A DNA stretch of 64,000 nucleotides from Candidatus Stoquefichus sp. SB1 (GTDB taxonomy: Bacteria; Bacillota_I; Bacilli_A; Erysipelotrichales; Coprobacillaceae): assembly GCF_001244545.1 (NCBI RefSeq), contig NZ_LN852692.1:1-64000 (forward strand). The letters run 5' to 3'. The translations under genes and the position numbers were made by a program. Below are positions 49,240 through 59,482 of the stretch, in pieces. The notes beneath the pieces are model-generated. The model ran no database searches, had not been told where the DNA came from, and worked only from the letters and a program-made list of their open reading frames with translations. Each line of letters begins with the position of its first letter. Positions within the stretch are counted from its first letter, which is position 1.

Positions 49240-49770
49240 ATGAAAGTCATTATTAGAGGAAAAAATATTGAACTAACTGAAGGGATTGAAACAAAAGTCA
49301 ACAAAAAGTTAAATATGTTAGATAAGTATTTTATCATGAGTGATAATGTTGAAGCCAAAGTTTTAATCAGAACTTATCCAGTTGGTCAAAAAATCGAAGT
49401 GACTATTCCAACAGAATATGTATTATTAAGAGCAGAAGTTATTGATGAAGATCTTTATAATGCAATTGACCTAGTCATTGACAAATTAGAAGGACAAATT
49501 AGAAAGTATAAGACGAGATTAAGTAGAAAATCTAAAGATAATAAACTCGCATTGAACGTATCTTCTATTGAACCATTAGAAAATGAAGAAGAAGATGTTA
49601 TCGTGAAAACAAAGACAATTAGTCCAAAACCTATGGATATGGAAGAAGCTATCATGCAAATGGAATTAATTGGACATTCATTCTTTGTTTATAAGGATAC
49701 AGAAACAAATCTTATTAGTGTTGTCTATAAGAGACATGCTGGAGATTATGGTTTAATTGAAACTGAATAG
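49240..49770 (+). CDS. hpf: Ribosome hibernation promoting factor, long form
   Basis: 176 residues from ATG 49240 (AAAGGAGG upstream); the upstream frame is not coding. N-terminal S30AE domain (1-95, with IIRGKNIELTEGIETKVNKKLNMLDKYF and DLYNAIDLVIDKLEGQIRKYK), linker, and C-terminal dimerisation domain (about 120-176: KPMDMEEAIMQMELIGHSFFVYKDTETN). Long HPF pairs 70S ribosomes into 100S dimers during stationary phase. Followed by a terminator. Confidence 0.97.
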   Translation: MKVIIRGKNIELTEGIETKVNKKLNMLDKYFIMSDNVEAKVLIRTYPVGQKIEVTIPTEYVLLRAEVIDEDLYNAIDLVIDKLEGQIRKYKTRLSRKSKDNKLALNVSSIEPLENEEEDVIVKTKTISPKPMDMEEAIMQMELIGHSFFVYKDTETNLISVVYKRHAGDYGLIETE

Positions 49771-49772
49771 TG

Positions 49773-49799
49773 AAAAGACTCCAAATGGAGCCTTTTTTC
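49773..49799 (+). terminator. hpf terminator
   Basis: AAAAGACTCC/GGAGCCTTTT (one mismatch), then TTTT. Confidence 0.8.
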
Positions 49800-50732
49800 T
49801 TATAAAAGACATCCTTGATAGATGTCTTTTTCTTTCATTAATTTATCAATATCATTTAATATTGTTACCTTTTTTATAGACCAGAGTGGTTCAACTAAAT
49901 CATTGATAGGAGCATCACCAGTTAAGCGTTCAATGACAACATGAGATGGAATATAGGATAATTGTTCCACAACCAAAGAAATATAAGTTTCTCTACTCAT
50001 CAAAGGAAAAGGTTTTTGAAGATACATCTGATGAAGAGCTGTATTCTTTAACATAAAGAGATTATGTATCTTTAGACCTTGTATATCTAATTGTCCAACA
50101 GCTTTTGCTGTCTCTAACATCATATCATAAGTTTCGTAGGGTAAACCATTAATAATATGAACACAGACATCTATATTACGTTTTCTTAAGCGTGATAATC
50201 CGTCAAGAAATGTTTGATAATTGTGACCACGATTAATCAATTGAGCAGTCGTATCATGGATTGTTTGAAGTCCTAGTTCTATATAAAGATCACATTTTAA
50301 AGAGAGTTCATAAAGGTAATCACAAACCTCTTCACTTAAACAGTCAGGACGGGTTGCAATAGCAATCCCTACAACCTCAGGATAGTTAATAAAAGGTTCA
50401 AAAGTTTTTCTTAAACGTTCAATATCAGCATAGGTATTGGTATTGGCTTGAAAATAGGCAATAAATTGGCATTGCGGCCATTTTTGTCGCATGATTGATG
50501 AAACATCTAAAAATTGTTTTTGCAGGGAATCATAAATGTTTCCAGCAAAATCACCAGAACCTTTATCAGAACAAAAAATACATCCACCTTTGCCACTTGT
50601 TCCATCACGATTGGGACAAGTAAAGCCAGCATTGAGGGAAACTTTGGCAATTTTTTGCTGATATTTATTTTTTAAAAAGTAGTTATAAGTATGATAACGC
50701 TTGTTATCAAAAGAATATGGAAATTGATTCAT
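49800..50732 (-). CDS. TIGR01212-type radical SAM protein (YtqA-like)
   Basis: 310 residues from ATG 50732 (GGTGAT upstream). Radical SAM cysteines in CPNRDGTSGKGGCIFCSDKG (C-x14-C-x2-C near 34-51), then QCQFIAYFQANTNTY and ELGLQTIHDTT. A family of unknown substrate, often placed near tRNA-modification genes. Divergent from the ABC-transporter pair; the two start codons are 40 bases apart. Confidence 0.9.
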   Translation of the reverse strand: MNQFPYSFDNKRYHTYNYFLKNKYQQKIAKVSLNAGFTCPNRDGTSGKGGCIFCSDKGSGDFAGNIYDSLQKQFLDVSSIMRQKWPQCQFIAYFQANTNTYADIERLRKTFEPFINYPEVVGIAIATRPDCLSEEVCDYLYELSLKCDLYIELGLQTIHDTTAQLINRGHNYQTFLDGLSRLRKRNIDVCVHIINGLPYETYDMMLETAKAVGQLDIQGLKIHNLFMLKNTALHQMYLQKPFPLMSRETYISLVVEQLSYIPSHVVIERLTGDAPINDLVEPLWSIKKVTILNDIDKLMKEKDIYQGCLL

Positions 50733-50772
50733 TTTTATCACCATGAGTGATTATAACATAAAGGAGAAAACA

Positions 50773-52551
50773 ATGTTAGAATTAAAGCATATTTTCAAAA
50801 AATTTGAAGATCGTGTGATTTTAGATGATCTTTCAATAATTTTACCAGATACAGGAATGATTGGGATTGTTGGAGAAAGTGGCTGTGGGAAAAGTACGTT
50901 GCTTTACATTTTAGGAATGCTAGATAGAGATTATGAAGGAGAGATCTTTTTTAATGGGGAGATTATAACTCACTATGATGATTTTATTCGTCATCATGTT
51001 TCTTATATGATGCAAAATAATGATATGATAGAATCTTTAACATTAAAAGAAAATATTCTTTTGCCCTGTCAAGTGAGTTATAAAGGATATGATGCCAGTC
51101 GTTTTGAGAAAATAACAAAACAATTAGAAATTGATACTTTATTATCAAGATATCCATCACAGCTATCAGGTGGACAATTAAAACGTGCCTCTATTGCGAA
51201 AGCTTTATTAAAGCAATCATCACTGGTATTAGCAGACGAACCAACAGGTTCACTGCACTTACAGCAATCGCATGAAGTCATGCACCAATTACAGAAATTA
51301 TCACACTCTTCACTCGTTATTGTGGTTTCCCATGATCCCCAATTGTTAAAAACTTATTGTGATTCAATATTGACTTTAAAAGACGGAAAACTAAAAGGGC
51401 GTATTGTCAAAATGCCTCCATTAGCCTTTCAGCCTATTCAAACTCGTTACTATTCCCTCCTATATTATCCAATTCAACAACTGCTTCACCAAAGAAACAA
51501 ATTAGTGTTTCTTTTTTTATTTCAATGGATTGTTATTGTGGCTTTTTTTCTTATTGTGACCGCAATGAATGGTGTATTTGATGCAATTAGTGAAAGCGAA
51601 TGGCAGTCTGTTGGAGTCAATATGATGAGTGTGGAAAAACGTGATGGTCAATTCTTTGATGAACTGCTAAATGATCCTTTGATTTATCATGCAGATTATG
51701 AATCACGTTTAGAACAAGTATCTGTTTATTTTAAGCAACAATCATTATCATGTCTTGTTCATTATTTACCATTACAGACTCAGCATATTCAATTACAAGA
51801 AGGACGCTTGCCACAATCAAAAGATGAAATTATTATCTCTTATCCCTTATATCAGACTATTCATCAGAATAAATCTTTACAGTTGACTTATCAGCAACAA
51901 ATGATGGATATGAAAGTTGTAGGTGTTTTAAGAAATGATTTTTTTGCGGTTGAAGAAATTTATTGTGCGTCATCTTTAGGGGAAGAATGGGAACTTACCA
52001 ACAAGGCTTCTTTATCAATTGAAGCGAAATCAACACATGCAAGAGAACTTTATCAAAAGCTTGTTAAGGATTATCATGTTTATAGTGATGTGATTGAAAG
52101 AGTCGATAATTATCAGTCTTTACTTTCTTTAGCCCAATGGATTGCTTCTCTTTTTATAGGGGTGAGTTTTTTTATTTCATTGCTTTTAATTGCTATTGTT
52201 GAATCCATTATTTATTTAGAACGTCAACATGATGTTGCTTACTTATTATCACTAGGTATGAGTCAAAAGCGATTGTTTTCACTTTCTTTTATGGAAGCAT
52301 TATTTATGGGGATGATAATGGGCGTTGGTGGCTGTCTGTTATCTATATTCACTTATTATTATCTCAATGATGTTTATCAGATATCACAATATTTTCATAT
52401 GCATTTGGTTTTAAAAAAAGTGGTGTTTCATGTTTATGATTTATATGGCATTATTATTTTGAGTTATATGTTGATGACAATGTTAGGAAGTTTGATTCCT
52501 ATGAAGAAAATGATGCAGACTTCAGTGATAGATGTTTTAAGGGAGGAATAG
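50773..52551 (+). CDS. MacB/FtsX-type ABC transporter, ATPase-permease fusion 1
   Basis: 592 residues from ATG 50773 (AAAGGAGA upstream). ATPase (about 1-215): GESGCGKST Walker A, LSGGQLKRASIAKA signature, LVLADEPTGSL. Then a permease half with a first helix at about 245, a large outer domain and three C-terminal helices (SLFIGVSFFISLLLIAIVESIIYLERQ; SLGMSQKRLFSLSF) as in FtsX/MacB. In Firmicutes such pairs export or sense peptide antibiotics. Three bases before its partner. Confidence 0.88.
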   Translation: MLELKHIFKKFEDRVILDDLSIILPDTGMIGIVGESGCGKSTLLYILGMLDRDYEGEIFFNGEIITHYDDFIRHHVSYMMQNNDMIESLTLKENILLPCQVSYKGYDASRFEKITKQLEIDTLLSRYPSQLSGGQLKRASIAKALLKQSSLVLADEPTGSLHLQQSHEVMHQLQKLSHSSLVIVVSHDPQLLKTYCDSILTLKDGKLKGRIVKMPPLAFQPIQTRYYSLLYYPIQQLLHQRNKLVFLFLFQWIVIVAFFLIVTAMNGVFDAISESEWQSVGVNMMSVEKRDGQFFDELLNDPLIYHADYESRLEQVSVYFKQQSLSCLVHYLPLQTQHIQLQEGRLPQSKDEIIISYPLYQTIHQNKSLQLTYQQQMMDMKVVGVLRNDFFAVEEIYCASSLGEEWELTNKASLSIEAKSTHARELYQKLVKDYHVYSDVIERVDNYQSLLSLAQWIASLFIGVSFFISLLLIAIVESIIYLERQHDVAYLLSLGMSQKRLFSLSFMEALFMGMIMGVGGCLLSIFTYYYLNDVYQISQYFHMHLVLKKVVFHVYDLYGIIILSYMLMTMLGSLIPMKKMMQTSVIDVLREE

Positions 52552-52554
52552 TAG

Positions 52555-54420
52555 ATGTTAAAGTTAATACATATCACAAAACGCTATCATTATCAAAAAG
52601 TGTTAGATGATATTTGCATGGAATTGCCAGATTGTGGCTTAGTTGCTATTGTTGGGCCTTCTGGTTGTGGAAAAAGTACATTGCTACATATTATGGGAGG
52701 AATTGATAAAGATTTTCAGGGGTGTTTAGAATATAATGGAAAAGCAGTCAAACATCATTTATCACGATATCGTCGTCAACATATGAGTTTTATTTTTCAA
52801 GATTTTTATTTGATAAAATGGCTTTCTGTTCATCAAAATATAAAGCTTTCTCATTTTTTCTATCCACAAGCCAAAAGTCAACAGAATCTCGATATCAAAA
52901 CTTTTGAGGATTTAAAAATACCATCTCTTTCACAAGGTCAAAAACAACGCATTGCTTATTTAAGAGCACACTATCAAAAGGCGGATATTTTATTATGTGA
53001 TGAGCCAACAGGGTCATTAGATCCTACACATGCCAAGCATGTGATGGAATGTTTAAAAGAAGAATCTCAGGAGCGTCTGGTCATTTTGGTATCTCATAAT
53101 ATGCCATTGGTAGAAAAATATTGTGATGAGATTTATGAAATGAATGACGGACATATTCAAAGTCATCGAATAAAGCGAATTGTTGCTAAGAAAAGTTTAG
53201 CTATTCATCCATTATATAGACAATATTTTAGCAAAATGCGTCTTTCACTAATGTCATTTTTATCACATAAGTCACGTTCACTTCAATTGATTTTTGGATT
53301 AACTTTATCTTTTTTGTGTATTGTTTTAACTTTAACAATGAGTCATGGTCTGGAAAAACAAATCCAGGATTACATTTATTCACTTGTTCCTGCTTCCAGC
53401 ATTAGTTTTCAAAATCAACAGCATTTATCAATTGATCAATCATTTGTTCAACAACTTTCCTCACATGATGCCATCACAAGGGTTCAACTTTTTTTAGATG
53501 ATTATGAATGTCTAGGCATTGGTTTTCATTCAGAACGATATCAGGAATCACAGACGCTTTTTATTGGTGATGATGCATCACCTTATTTGCATCTCCAATT
53601 AAAATTAGGTCATTATCCAAAAGAAGATCAAGATATTTTGTTATCACTTTCAACAGCAAAACATTTATTAAAAGAACAAGATGATTTATCTTCTTTAATC
53701 AATCAAAAAATTTATGCCTGGTATCAATATCAAAATCAGGTTAAGGCTATTTCATATCGGATTGTTGGAATCACAGATCAGTCAACAACATTAGATACTC
53801 TTTATCAAAAAGAAAATGCCTATATTCATTTATTAAAAGGGGTCTACTATGATGATGAATTATCTGTTAAAAAAACATTAGGATTAATTTATGTGAATCC
53901 TCAATATCAAAGAAGTCAAATTATTGCACAGTTAAAAAAAGATTATCCTGAATATCAGTTTTTAGAAGTCGGGGCAACAACTTCTAAAAATGTAACACAG
54001 ACCATGTCACAGGTAAGAATTGTTTTATCTATTTTTTCTGTGCTTGCCATTATTTCTTCATTATTTCTTATTGGGGAAGTCATGTTTTTAAATGTTGTTC
54101 AAAAAAAGAAAGATTTAGCTATTATGAAATGTTTTGGAGCAAGTTCATTTGATTTATTAAGAATTGTTTTTTATGAATCAATTGAAATTGTCCTGATAGC
54201 TCAATTGATATGTGTATTCTTATATTGGCAATTATTAAATTTTGTTAATCAGTTTATTCAAAATATGTTATTGAATAATACCTTCTTTTTTGCTTTTGAT
54301 TATCAATTGTTATTACTTGTTTTTGGAATATCTTATGGACTCGTTATCATTAGTCAATTACCACCACTTGTTTATGTTTTTAAAATGAATACTGTCAAAC
54401 ATTTAAAAGATTCATCATAG
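52555..54420 (+). CDS. MacB/FtsX-type ABC transporter, ATPase-permease fusion 2
   Basis: 621 residues. ATPase with GPSGCGKST, SLSQGQKQRIAYLRA (signature LSQGQ instead of LSGGQ) and ILLCDEPTGSLDP; permease with MacB-type outer domain and C-terminal helices (IVLSIFSVLAIISSLFLIGEVMFLN; KKKDLAIMKCFGASSFDLLRI). Paralogue of the previous gene; the two probably form a heterodimer. The altered signature may make one site weaker. Confidence 0.88.
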   Translation: MLKLIHITKRYHYQKVLDDICMELPDCGLVAIVGPSGCGKSTLLHIMGGIDKDFQGCLEYNGKAVKHHLSRYRRQHMSFIFQDFYLIKWLSVHQNIKLSHFFYPQAKSQQNLDIKTFEDLKIPSLSQGQKQRIAYLRAHYQKADILLCDEPTGSLDPTHAKHVMECLKEESQERLVILVSHNMPLVEKYCDEIYEMNDGHIQSHRIKRIVAKKSLAIHPLYRQYFSKMRLSLMSFLSHKSRSLQLIFGLTLSFLCIVLTLTMSHGLEKQIQDYIYSLVPASSISFQNQQHLSIDQSFVQQLSSHDAITRVQLFLDDYECLGIGFHSERYQESQTLFIGDDASPYLHLQLKLGHYPKEDQDILLSLSTAKHLLKEQDDLSSLINQKIYAWYQYQNQVKAISYRIVGITDQSTTLDTLYQKENAYIHLLKGVYYDDELSVKKTLGLIYVNPQYQRSQIIAQLKKDYPEYQFLEVGATTSKNVTQTMSQVRIVLSIFSVLAIISSLFLIGEVMFLNVVQKKKDLAIMKCFGASSFDLLRIVFYESIEIVLIAQLICVFLYWQLLNFVNQFIQNMLLNNTFFFAFDYQLLLLVFGISYGLVIISQLPPLVYVFKMNTVKHLKDSS

Positions 54421-54494
54421 CAATGAAATATATTCGACTTTTGAAATTGAAGATGATAGAATAAAGGTAGACTATGATAAGAGTGGTGAGTTGA

Positions 54495-55553
54495 GTGAAC
54501 AAGAAGAAAGTCCTGATTGTTGATGATGTGGATATAAATAGAATGATCTTAAGTGATGCTTTTCATGATCGTTATATTGTGATGGAGGCAGAAAATGGCG
54601 CAGTTGCTTTAGAAATCCTTATGAATCAAAGTATTGATGTTGTTTTATTAGATATTGTGATGCCAATTATGGATGGTTTCCAAGTCTTAGCAGAAATGAA
54701 AAAAAATAATATGATTGATAAGATTCCAGTCTTTTTGATTACGGCTGAAACAACAAACCAATACTTAGAAAAAGGATATCAATTAGGTGCTGTAGACGTT
54801 ATTACAAAACCATTTAATCCTTCTTTTATTCGTAGACGAATAGAAAATATTATAGAGTTATATTCGCATCGTTTACATTTACAGCAAATTGTAGATGAAC
54901 AAATGAAAACATTAAGAATTCAGGAAAAGCAGTTGCGTGAAGCTAATCGATCAGTTATTGATACATTGAGTACGGCGATTGAATTTCGTGATTGTGAATC
55001 AGGTGCTCATGTTTCTAGAATAAGAAGTATGACAAGAATGTTATTATATGAATTGCGAAAAAATCATTATTGTGAATTATCTGATATTGAAATAGAGTTG
55101 ATTGGTGACGCTGCTGTTATGCATGATGTAGGAAAAATTTCGATTCCTGATAGTATTTTAAATAAACCTGGGAAATTAACGGCTGAAGAATATGAAATCA
55201 TGAAAATGCATACGATTAAAGGCTGTGAATTATTAGAAAATATAGAACAATTAAAAAAGAGTGAATTATATAATTATTGTTATGATATTTGTCGTCATCA
55301 TCATGAACGCTGGGATGGTCATGGGTATCCAGATGGACTGAAAGGAAATGATATTTCTTTATGGGCACAAGTGGTTTCGTTAGCGGATGTTTTTGATGCG
55401 TTGGTAAGTGAACGTGTGTATAAAAAGGCATATAGTTATCAAGAAGCTATGATGATGATTAATAATGGTGAATGTGGCGTTTTTCAGCCTCGATTATTAT
55501 TGGATTTTAATGCAATTAGTCTTAAAATTTATGAAACTTTATATAAAGATTAA
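54495..55553 (+). CDS. Response regulator with HD-GYP phosphodiesterase domain
   Basis: 352 residues, GTG start. Receiver at 1-120 (VDDVDINRMIL, phospho-acceptor D53 in LLDIVMP, TKPF), a coiled linker, and HD-GYP at about 150-350: HDVGKISIPDSILNKPG (near 207) and HHHERWDGHGYPDGL (near 267). HD-GYP enzymes break c-di-GMP to pGpG/GMP. It has no adjoining kinase. It complements the diguanylate cyclase at 43019-44545. Confidence 0.93.
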   Translation: MNKKKVLIVDDVDINRMILSDAFHDRYIVMEAENGAVALEILMNQSIDVVLLDIVMPIMDGFQVLAEMKKNNMIDKIPVFLITAETTNQYLEKGYQLGAVDVITKPFNPSFIRRRIENIIELYSHRLHLQQIVDEQMKTLRIQEKQLREANRSVIDTLSTAIEFRDCESGAHVSRIRSMTRMLLYELRKNHYCELSDIEIELIGDAAVMHDVGKISIPDSILNKPGKLTAEEYEIMKMHTIKGCELLENIEQLKKSELYNYCYDICRHHHERWDGHGYPDGLKGNDISLWAQVVSLADVFDALVSERVYKKAYSYQEAMMMINNGECGVFQPRLLLDFNAISLKIYETLYKD

Positions 55554-55564
55554 CAAGAAATCGG

Positions 55565-55592
55565 TTGAAATTCAAAAAACATATGATATAAT
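55565..55592 (+). promoter_or_regulatory. leuS promoter
   Basis: TTGAAA (55565-55570), 16-nt spacer, TATAAT (55587-55592). Confidence 0.8.
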
Positions 55593-55599
55593 GTTGAAT

Positions 55600-55822
55600 A
55601 TGTGAAAATCAATGAAAAGGAATAGTAATTGTCAGTAATCTTGTAGAGAACTTGTGGTTGGTGAAAACAAGTAGAGGATGCAATGAACTCGCCTTGGAGA
55701 TGTCAAAATGAAATGAGTAGTTTTGACCGTATCACTGCGTTAAAGTGTTGAGGGCATATCTAAAGGATATGAACTAAGGTGGTAACGCGATTAAAGTCGT
55801 CCTTAGATGGACGACTTTTTAT
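55600..55822 (+). promoter_or_regulatory. T-box leader of leuS
   Basis: Stem I with AGTAATCTTGTAGAGA, GGTTGGTGAAAAC distal loop and specifier loop AATGAACTCGCC giving codon CTC (Leu). T-box bulge AAGGTGGTAACGCG at 55776-55789, whose TGGT matches a Leu tRNA NCCA end. Terminator AAAGTCGTCC/GGACGACTTT at 55793-55818 plus T residues. Uncharged tRNA-Leu turns leuS on. Confidence 0.95.
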
Positions 55823-55842
55823 ATTTTAAGGAGGAATGAATT

Positions 55843-58239
55843 ATGCCGTTTGATCACAAACAAATTGAAAAGAAGTGGCAGCAATATTGGGATGAAAATA
55901 AAGTTTTCTATACTGATGTATGGGATTTTTCAAAACCAAAATATTATGCTTTGGATATGTTCCCATATCCATCAGGTCAAGGTTTGCATGTTGGACATCC
56001 AGAAGGATATACTGCAACAGATATTATGTCAAGAATGAAAAGAATGCAAGGGTTTAATGTATTACATCCAATGGGATTTGATGCATTTGGATTGCCTGCT
56101 GAGCAATATGCGATTAAGACAGGAAATCATCCTGAAGGTTTTACTTTAGAGAATATTGCGACTTTTACAAAACAATTAAAAATGTTAGGTTTTTCATTTG
56201 ATTGGGATAAATGTATTTCAACATGTGATCCTGATTATTATAAATGGACACAGTGGATTTTTAAACAATTATATAATGATGGATTAGCAAAGAATGTAGA
56301 TATTCCGGTTAACTGGTGTGAAGAACTTGGAACTGTTTTAGCTAATGATGAAATTATTGATGGTAAGAGTGAACGTGGAGGATATCCAGTTGTTAGAAAA
56401 AATATGAAACAATGGGTGATTGATATTCCTTCATATGCTGAAAAGTTATTAGCAGGATTAGAAGATATTGATTGGCCAGAATCAACAAAAGAAATTCAAA
56501 GAAACTGGATTGGGAAATCAATAGGGGCACATGTTGATTTTCAAGTTTCAGGACATGATGATAAGTTTACTGTTTTTACAACACGTTGTGATACATTGTT
56601 TGGTGCAACTTACTGTGTTTTAGCACCAGAACATGAATTGGTTGCTAAAATAACAACAGCTCCACAAAAAGATGCTGTAGATGCTTATGTAAAAGCATGT
56701 GCTACAAAATCTGAATTAGAACGTACAGAATTAAATAAAGAAAAAACAGGTGTATTTACAGGAGCCTATGCAATAAATCCAGTGAATCAAAAAGAGATTC
56801 CAATTTGGATTTCAGATTATGTTTTAGCTGGATATGGAACAGGTGCGATTATGGCAGTTCCAGCTCATGATGAAAGAGATTATGAATTTGCAAAGAAATT
56901 TGATATTGATATTATTCCTGTACTTGAAGGTGGCGATGTTACAAAAGAAGCATGGACACAAGATGGTGTTCATATCAATTCTGATTTTTTAGATGGTATG
57001 AATAAAGAAGATGCCATTGCAACAATGACAAAATGGTTAGAAGAACATCATTGTGGTCAACAAAAAATCAATTATCGTTTAAGAGAATGGATTTTTGCAC
57101 GTCAAAGATATTGGGGTGAACCTATTCCAATCATCAATTTTGAAGATGGATCATCTGTTGCTTTAAGTGATGATCAATTACCACTTATTTTACCACCTTT
57201 AGAAGATTATTCGCCTTCTAAAACAGGTGCTTCACCATTAGATAAAGCAACTGACTGGGTGAATGTTGCAGTCAATGGACAACCAGGTAAGCGTGAAACA
57301 AGTACAATGCCTGGAAGTGCTGGAAGTAGTTGGTATTATATGCGATATTTAGATCCACATAATGATAAAGAAATTGCTGATAAAAAATTGTTAGATCACT
57401 GGTTACCAGTTGATTTATATGTCGGTGGACCAGAACATGCAGTTGGACATTTATTATATTCACGTATGTGGAATCGTTATTTATATGATAAAGGATATTT
57501 ATCACATCCTGAGCCTTTCCAAAAATTATATCATCAAGGTATGATTTTAGGTGGTAATGGTGAAAAAATGAGTAAGTCTAAAGGAAATGTTATTAATCCT
57601 GATGATATTATTGAAGCTTATGGAGCAGATACATTACGTGTTTATGAAATGTTTATGGGACCTTTAGAAGCAAGTAAACCATGGAGTGAAAGCGGTGTTG
57701 ATGGTGCCAGAAAATGGTTGGATCGTGTTTATCGTTTGATTATTGAATCTGATAAATTAACTGATGAAAATGATCATTCATTAGACTTTATTTATCATGC
57801 AACTGTTAAAAAGGTCACTGCTGACTATGAAACATTAGGTTTCAATACAGCAATCTCACAAATGATGATATTTGTTAATGAAGCCTATAAATCACCAACA
57901 CTTTATCGTCCTTATGCTGAAAACTTAGTCAAAATGTTAAGTTGTATTGCGCCACATATTGGTGAAGAAATGTGGTCATTATTAGGACATGAAGGAACAA
58001 TTGCATATGCTGCTTGGCCAACATATGATGAAAAAATGTTAGAACAGGCAACTGTGGAAATGGCAGTTCAAGTCAATGGTAAATTACGTGCTAAGATTAC
58101 AGTCGCTAAAGATGAAGATGATGAGGTTGTTAGGGCAGAAGCATTAGCTCAAGACAATGTTAAAATTCATACTGAAGGTAAAACTGTTGTCAAAGTGATT
58201 GTCGTTAAGAATAAAATCGTGAATGTGGTTATAAGATAA
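55843..58239 (+). CDS. leuS: Leucyl-tRNA synthetase
   Basis: 798 residues, normal bacterial length. Class I motifs [14 protein letters not shown] (HIGH box, near 46) and [14 protein letters not shown] (KMSKS, near 573), CP1 editing domain (about 225-420, with [13 protein letters not shown]), and the anticodon/C-terminal domains. Start ATG after GGAGG. Controlled by the CTC-specifier T-box. Confidence 0.98.
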   Translation: MPFDHKQIEKKWQQYWDENKVFYTDVWDFSKPKYYALDMFPYPSGQGLHVGHPEGYTATDIMSRMKRMQGFNVLHPMGFDAFGLPAEQYAIKTGNHPEGFTLENIATFTKQLKMLGFSFDWDKCISTCDPDYYKWTQWIFKQLYNDGLAKNVDIPVNWCEELGTVLANDEIIDGKSERGGYPVVRKNMKQWVIDIPSYAEKLLAGLEDIDWPESTKEIQRNWIGKSIGAHVDFQVSGHDDKFTVFTTRCDTLFGATYCVLAPEHELVAKITTAPQKDAVDAYVKACATKSELERTELNKEKTGVFTGAYAINPVNQKEIPIWISDYVLAGYGTGAIMAVPAHDERDYEFAKKFDIDIIPVLEGGDVTKEAWTQDGVHINSDFLDGMNKEDAIATMTKWLEEHHCGQQKINYRLREWIFARQRYWGEPIPIINFEDGSSVALSDDQLPLILPPLEDYSPSKTGASPLDKATDWVNVAVNGQPGKRETSTMPGSAGSSWYYMRYLDPHNDKEIADKKLLDHWLPVDLYVGGPEHAVGHLLYSRMWNRYLYDKGYLSHPEPFQKLYHQGMILGGNGEKMSKSKGNVINPDDIIEAYGADTLRVYEMFMGPLEASKPWSESGVDGARKWLDRVYRLIIESDKLTDENDHSLDFIYHATVKKVTADYETLGFNTAISQMMIFVNEAYKSPTLYRPYAENLVKMLSCIAPHIGEEMWSLLGHEGTIAYAAWPTYDEKMLEQATVEMAVQVNGKLRAKITVAKDEDDEVVRAEALAQDNVKIHTEGKTVVKVIVVKNKIVNVVIR

Positions 58240-58247
58240 ATAAAATG

Positions 58248-58276
58248 AGATGTCAAAAAAATATTGACATCTTTTT
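58248..58276 (+). terminator. leuS terminator
   Basis: AGATGTCAA/TTGACATCT with seven-base loop, then TTTT. Confidence 0.9.
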
Positions 58277-58299
58277 CTGCATTTTTATGTATTTAAAAG

Positions 58300-58328
58300 T
58301 TGATAGCAATTTTTAATTGTGCTATACT
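58300..58328 (+). promoter_or_regulatory. Promoter of AbiF RNA copy 1
   Basis: TTGATA (58300-58305), 17-nt spacer, TATACT (58323-58328) with TG extension. Ten bases before the RNA motif. Confidence 0.8.
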
Positions 58329-58337
58329 TTATTTGTA

Positions 58338-58386
58338 CCGTTGGAAGGCTTGGGTAATGCCCTAATCCAAATATTCCATTTACGGG
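58338..58386 (+). ncRNA. Putative pseudoknot antitoxin RNA, copy 1 (AbiF-associated)
   Basis: 49-nt motif. Outer stem CCGT/ACGG and TGGAA/TTCCA (58338-58346 with 58374-58385). Inside, GGC (58347-58349) pairs with GCC (58359-58361) and GGGT (58352-58355) with ATCC (58365-58368); the two cross, giving an H-type pseudoknot. 44 of 49 bases match copy 2, and changes keep the pairs. A leaky terminator (58391-58416) lies between it and the AbiF gene, as in type III toxin-antitoxin loci. Likely the known abiF RNA motif class; fold made by eye. Confidence 0.75.
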
Positions 58387-58390
58387 ATTG

Positions 58391-58416
58391 AGAGTGGTAT
58401 ACCATTCTTTTTTTTT
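58391..58416 (+). terminator. Attenuator between RNA copy 1 and the AbiF-like gene
   Basis: AGAGTGG/CCATTCT (one G-T pair) around TATA, followed by nine T residues, directly before the GGAGG of the gene. Confidence 0.75.
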
Positions 58417-58429
58417 GGAGGTAAATACA

Positions 58430-59380
58430 TTGTCACAACAAGATAATATACCGATTAATTTAGAAGAACAAATTAATTGGATGAAGAAGTATGTCAATTT
58501 CAGACAAAATAAAAAAATGAGAGAATATTTGAAGTGTGTGGGTTATTTTCGGGCTAGTAGATATGGCAAATATTTATTATCACATACAATGCAGTTAGGA
58601 AGAAAACCTGATCATAATTTGCTTTTTAACTTATATCGTTTGGATATAGAGTTGCGCAAATTATTTTTTGAATACTGTCAATATATAGAAATACAGACAA
58701 GAACTTATATATCTGACTTTATATCATTAGAGTTGAATAATGAATTATTTTATTTAGATGTCAATTCTTATACTCCATCTAAATCGGAGAAGAGTAAAAT
58801 AAAAAAGAAAAAGAATCAACATTATTTTAAAACTATGTTTAAAGATTTATTAAAAAGAGAAGAAGAAATAAGAAAAAATCAAAAAAAATATCCAGAATTA
58901 GCTGAATATCGCAAAGGTGGTATTAGAACGAATCAAAAATTACCATGTTGGGTATATTTCTCATATGCTGATTTTGGTAATATTTGTTTAATGTATTCGT
59001 ATTTGAATATGAAATATAAGAAGATGGTATTAGATAAAGGTTATTTAGGTAGGACTCATTCAAAGACGGATGTTGAGCAATATGTTACATGGTTAGATGC
59101 AATTAAAAATTTAAGGAATATATGTTGTCATCATAATATCTTGATTGGGAGAACATCTTCAATAGTTCTAGAAGATAGGATTGATAATGGACTGCTTCTT
59201 TCAAATTCTGATTTATTCTCTAGAGTATATGCGTTGAATAAATTATTACATGATAAGGAAAGAACAGAATTTAAAGTTGCACTTAGTAAAATACTTTTAA
59301 GAAGTAAAGTAGACTGGAAATTACTTGAAATCTTACCGTCAGATTGGGAAAGTAAATATGACAAAATACACAAACTATAA
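58430..59380 (+). CDS. AbiF/AbiD-type Abi_2 family protein (RNA-linked toxin)
   Basis: 316 residues from TTG 58430, chosen because GGAGG (58417-58421) is eight bases upstream; longer frames run through the attenuator. Abi_2 pattern: LNLEEQINWMKKY start region, CVGYFRASRYGKYLL, LLFNLYRLDIELRKLFFEYCQYIEIQTRTYI, PCWVYFSYADFGNICLMY, and the HEPN-type R-X4-H motif RNICCH (R229, H234). HEPN Abi proteins act as ribonucleases in phage defence. Basic Lys-rich segment at about 120-160. It lies between two copies of a structured RNA; a type III-like antitoxin role is inferred. Confidence 0.85.
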   Translation: MSQQDNIPINLEEQINWMKKYVNFRQNKKMREYLKCVGYFRASRYGKYLLSHTMQLGRKPDHNLLFNLYRLDIELRKLFFEYCQYIEIQTRTYISDFISLELNNELFYLDVNSYTPSKSEKSKIKKKKNQHYFKTMFKDLLKREEEIRKNQKKYPELAEYRKGGIRTNQKLPCWVYFSYADFGNICLMYSYLNMKYKKMVLDKGYLGRTHSKTDVEQYVTWLDAIKNLRNICCHHNILIGRTSSIVLEDRIDNGLLLSNSDLFSRVYALNKLLHDKERTEFKVALSKILLRSKVDWKLLEILPSDWESKYDKIHKL

Positions 59381-59409
59381 ATGATATAATTTCAATTGTA
59401 TGCTATAAT
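59381..59409 (+). promoter_or_regulatory. Promoter of AbiF RNA copy 2
   Basis: ATGATA (59381-59386), 17-nt spacer, TATAAT (59404-59409) preceded by TG. It starts one base after the AbiF-like stop, so copy 2 is an independent transcript. Confidence 0.75.
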
Positions 59410-59433
59410 ATATGTAGATAAAGTAGCATATAA

Positions 59434-59482
59434 CCGTTGGAAGGCTAGGGTTGTGCCATAATCCAAATATTCCATTTGCGGG
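59434..59482 (+). ncRNA. Putative pseudoknot antitoxin RNA, copy 2
   Basis: Same 49-nt motif as copy 1 with five differences. Outer CCGT/GCGG and TGGAA/TTCCA stems kept; inner GGC/GCC kept and GGGTT/AATCC gains one pair. It has its own promoter and a strong terminator and no gene after it, so it is a free-standing small RNA. Confidence 0.75.

Noticed and set aside
58285-58497. Minus-strand 70-codon frame over RNA copy 1
   Set aside because: It covers the promoter, RNA and attenuator of the AbiF locus and has no ribosome site.
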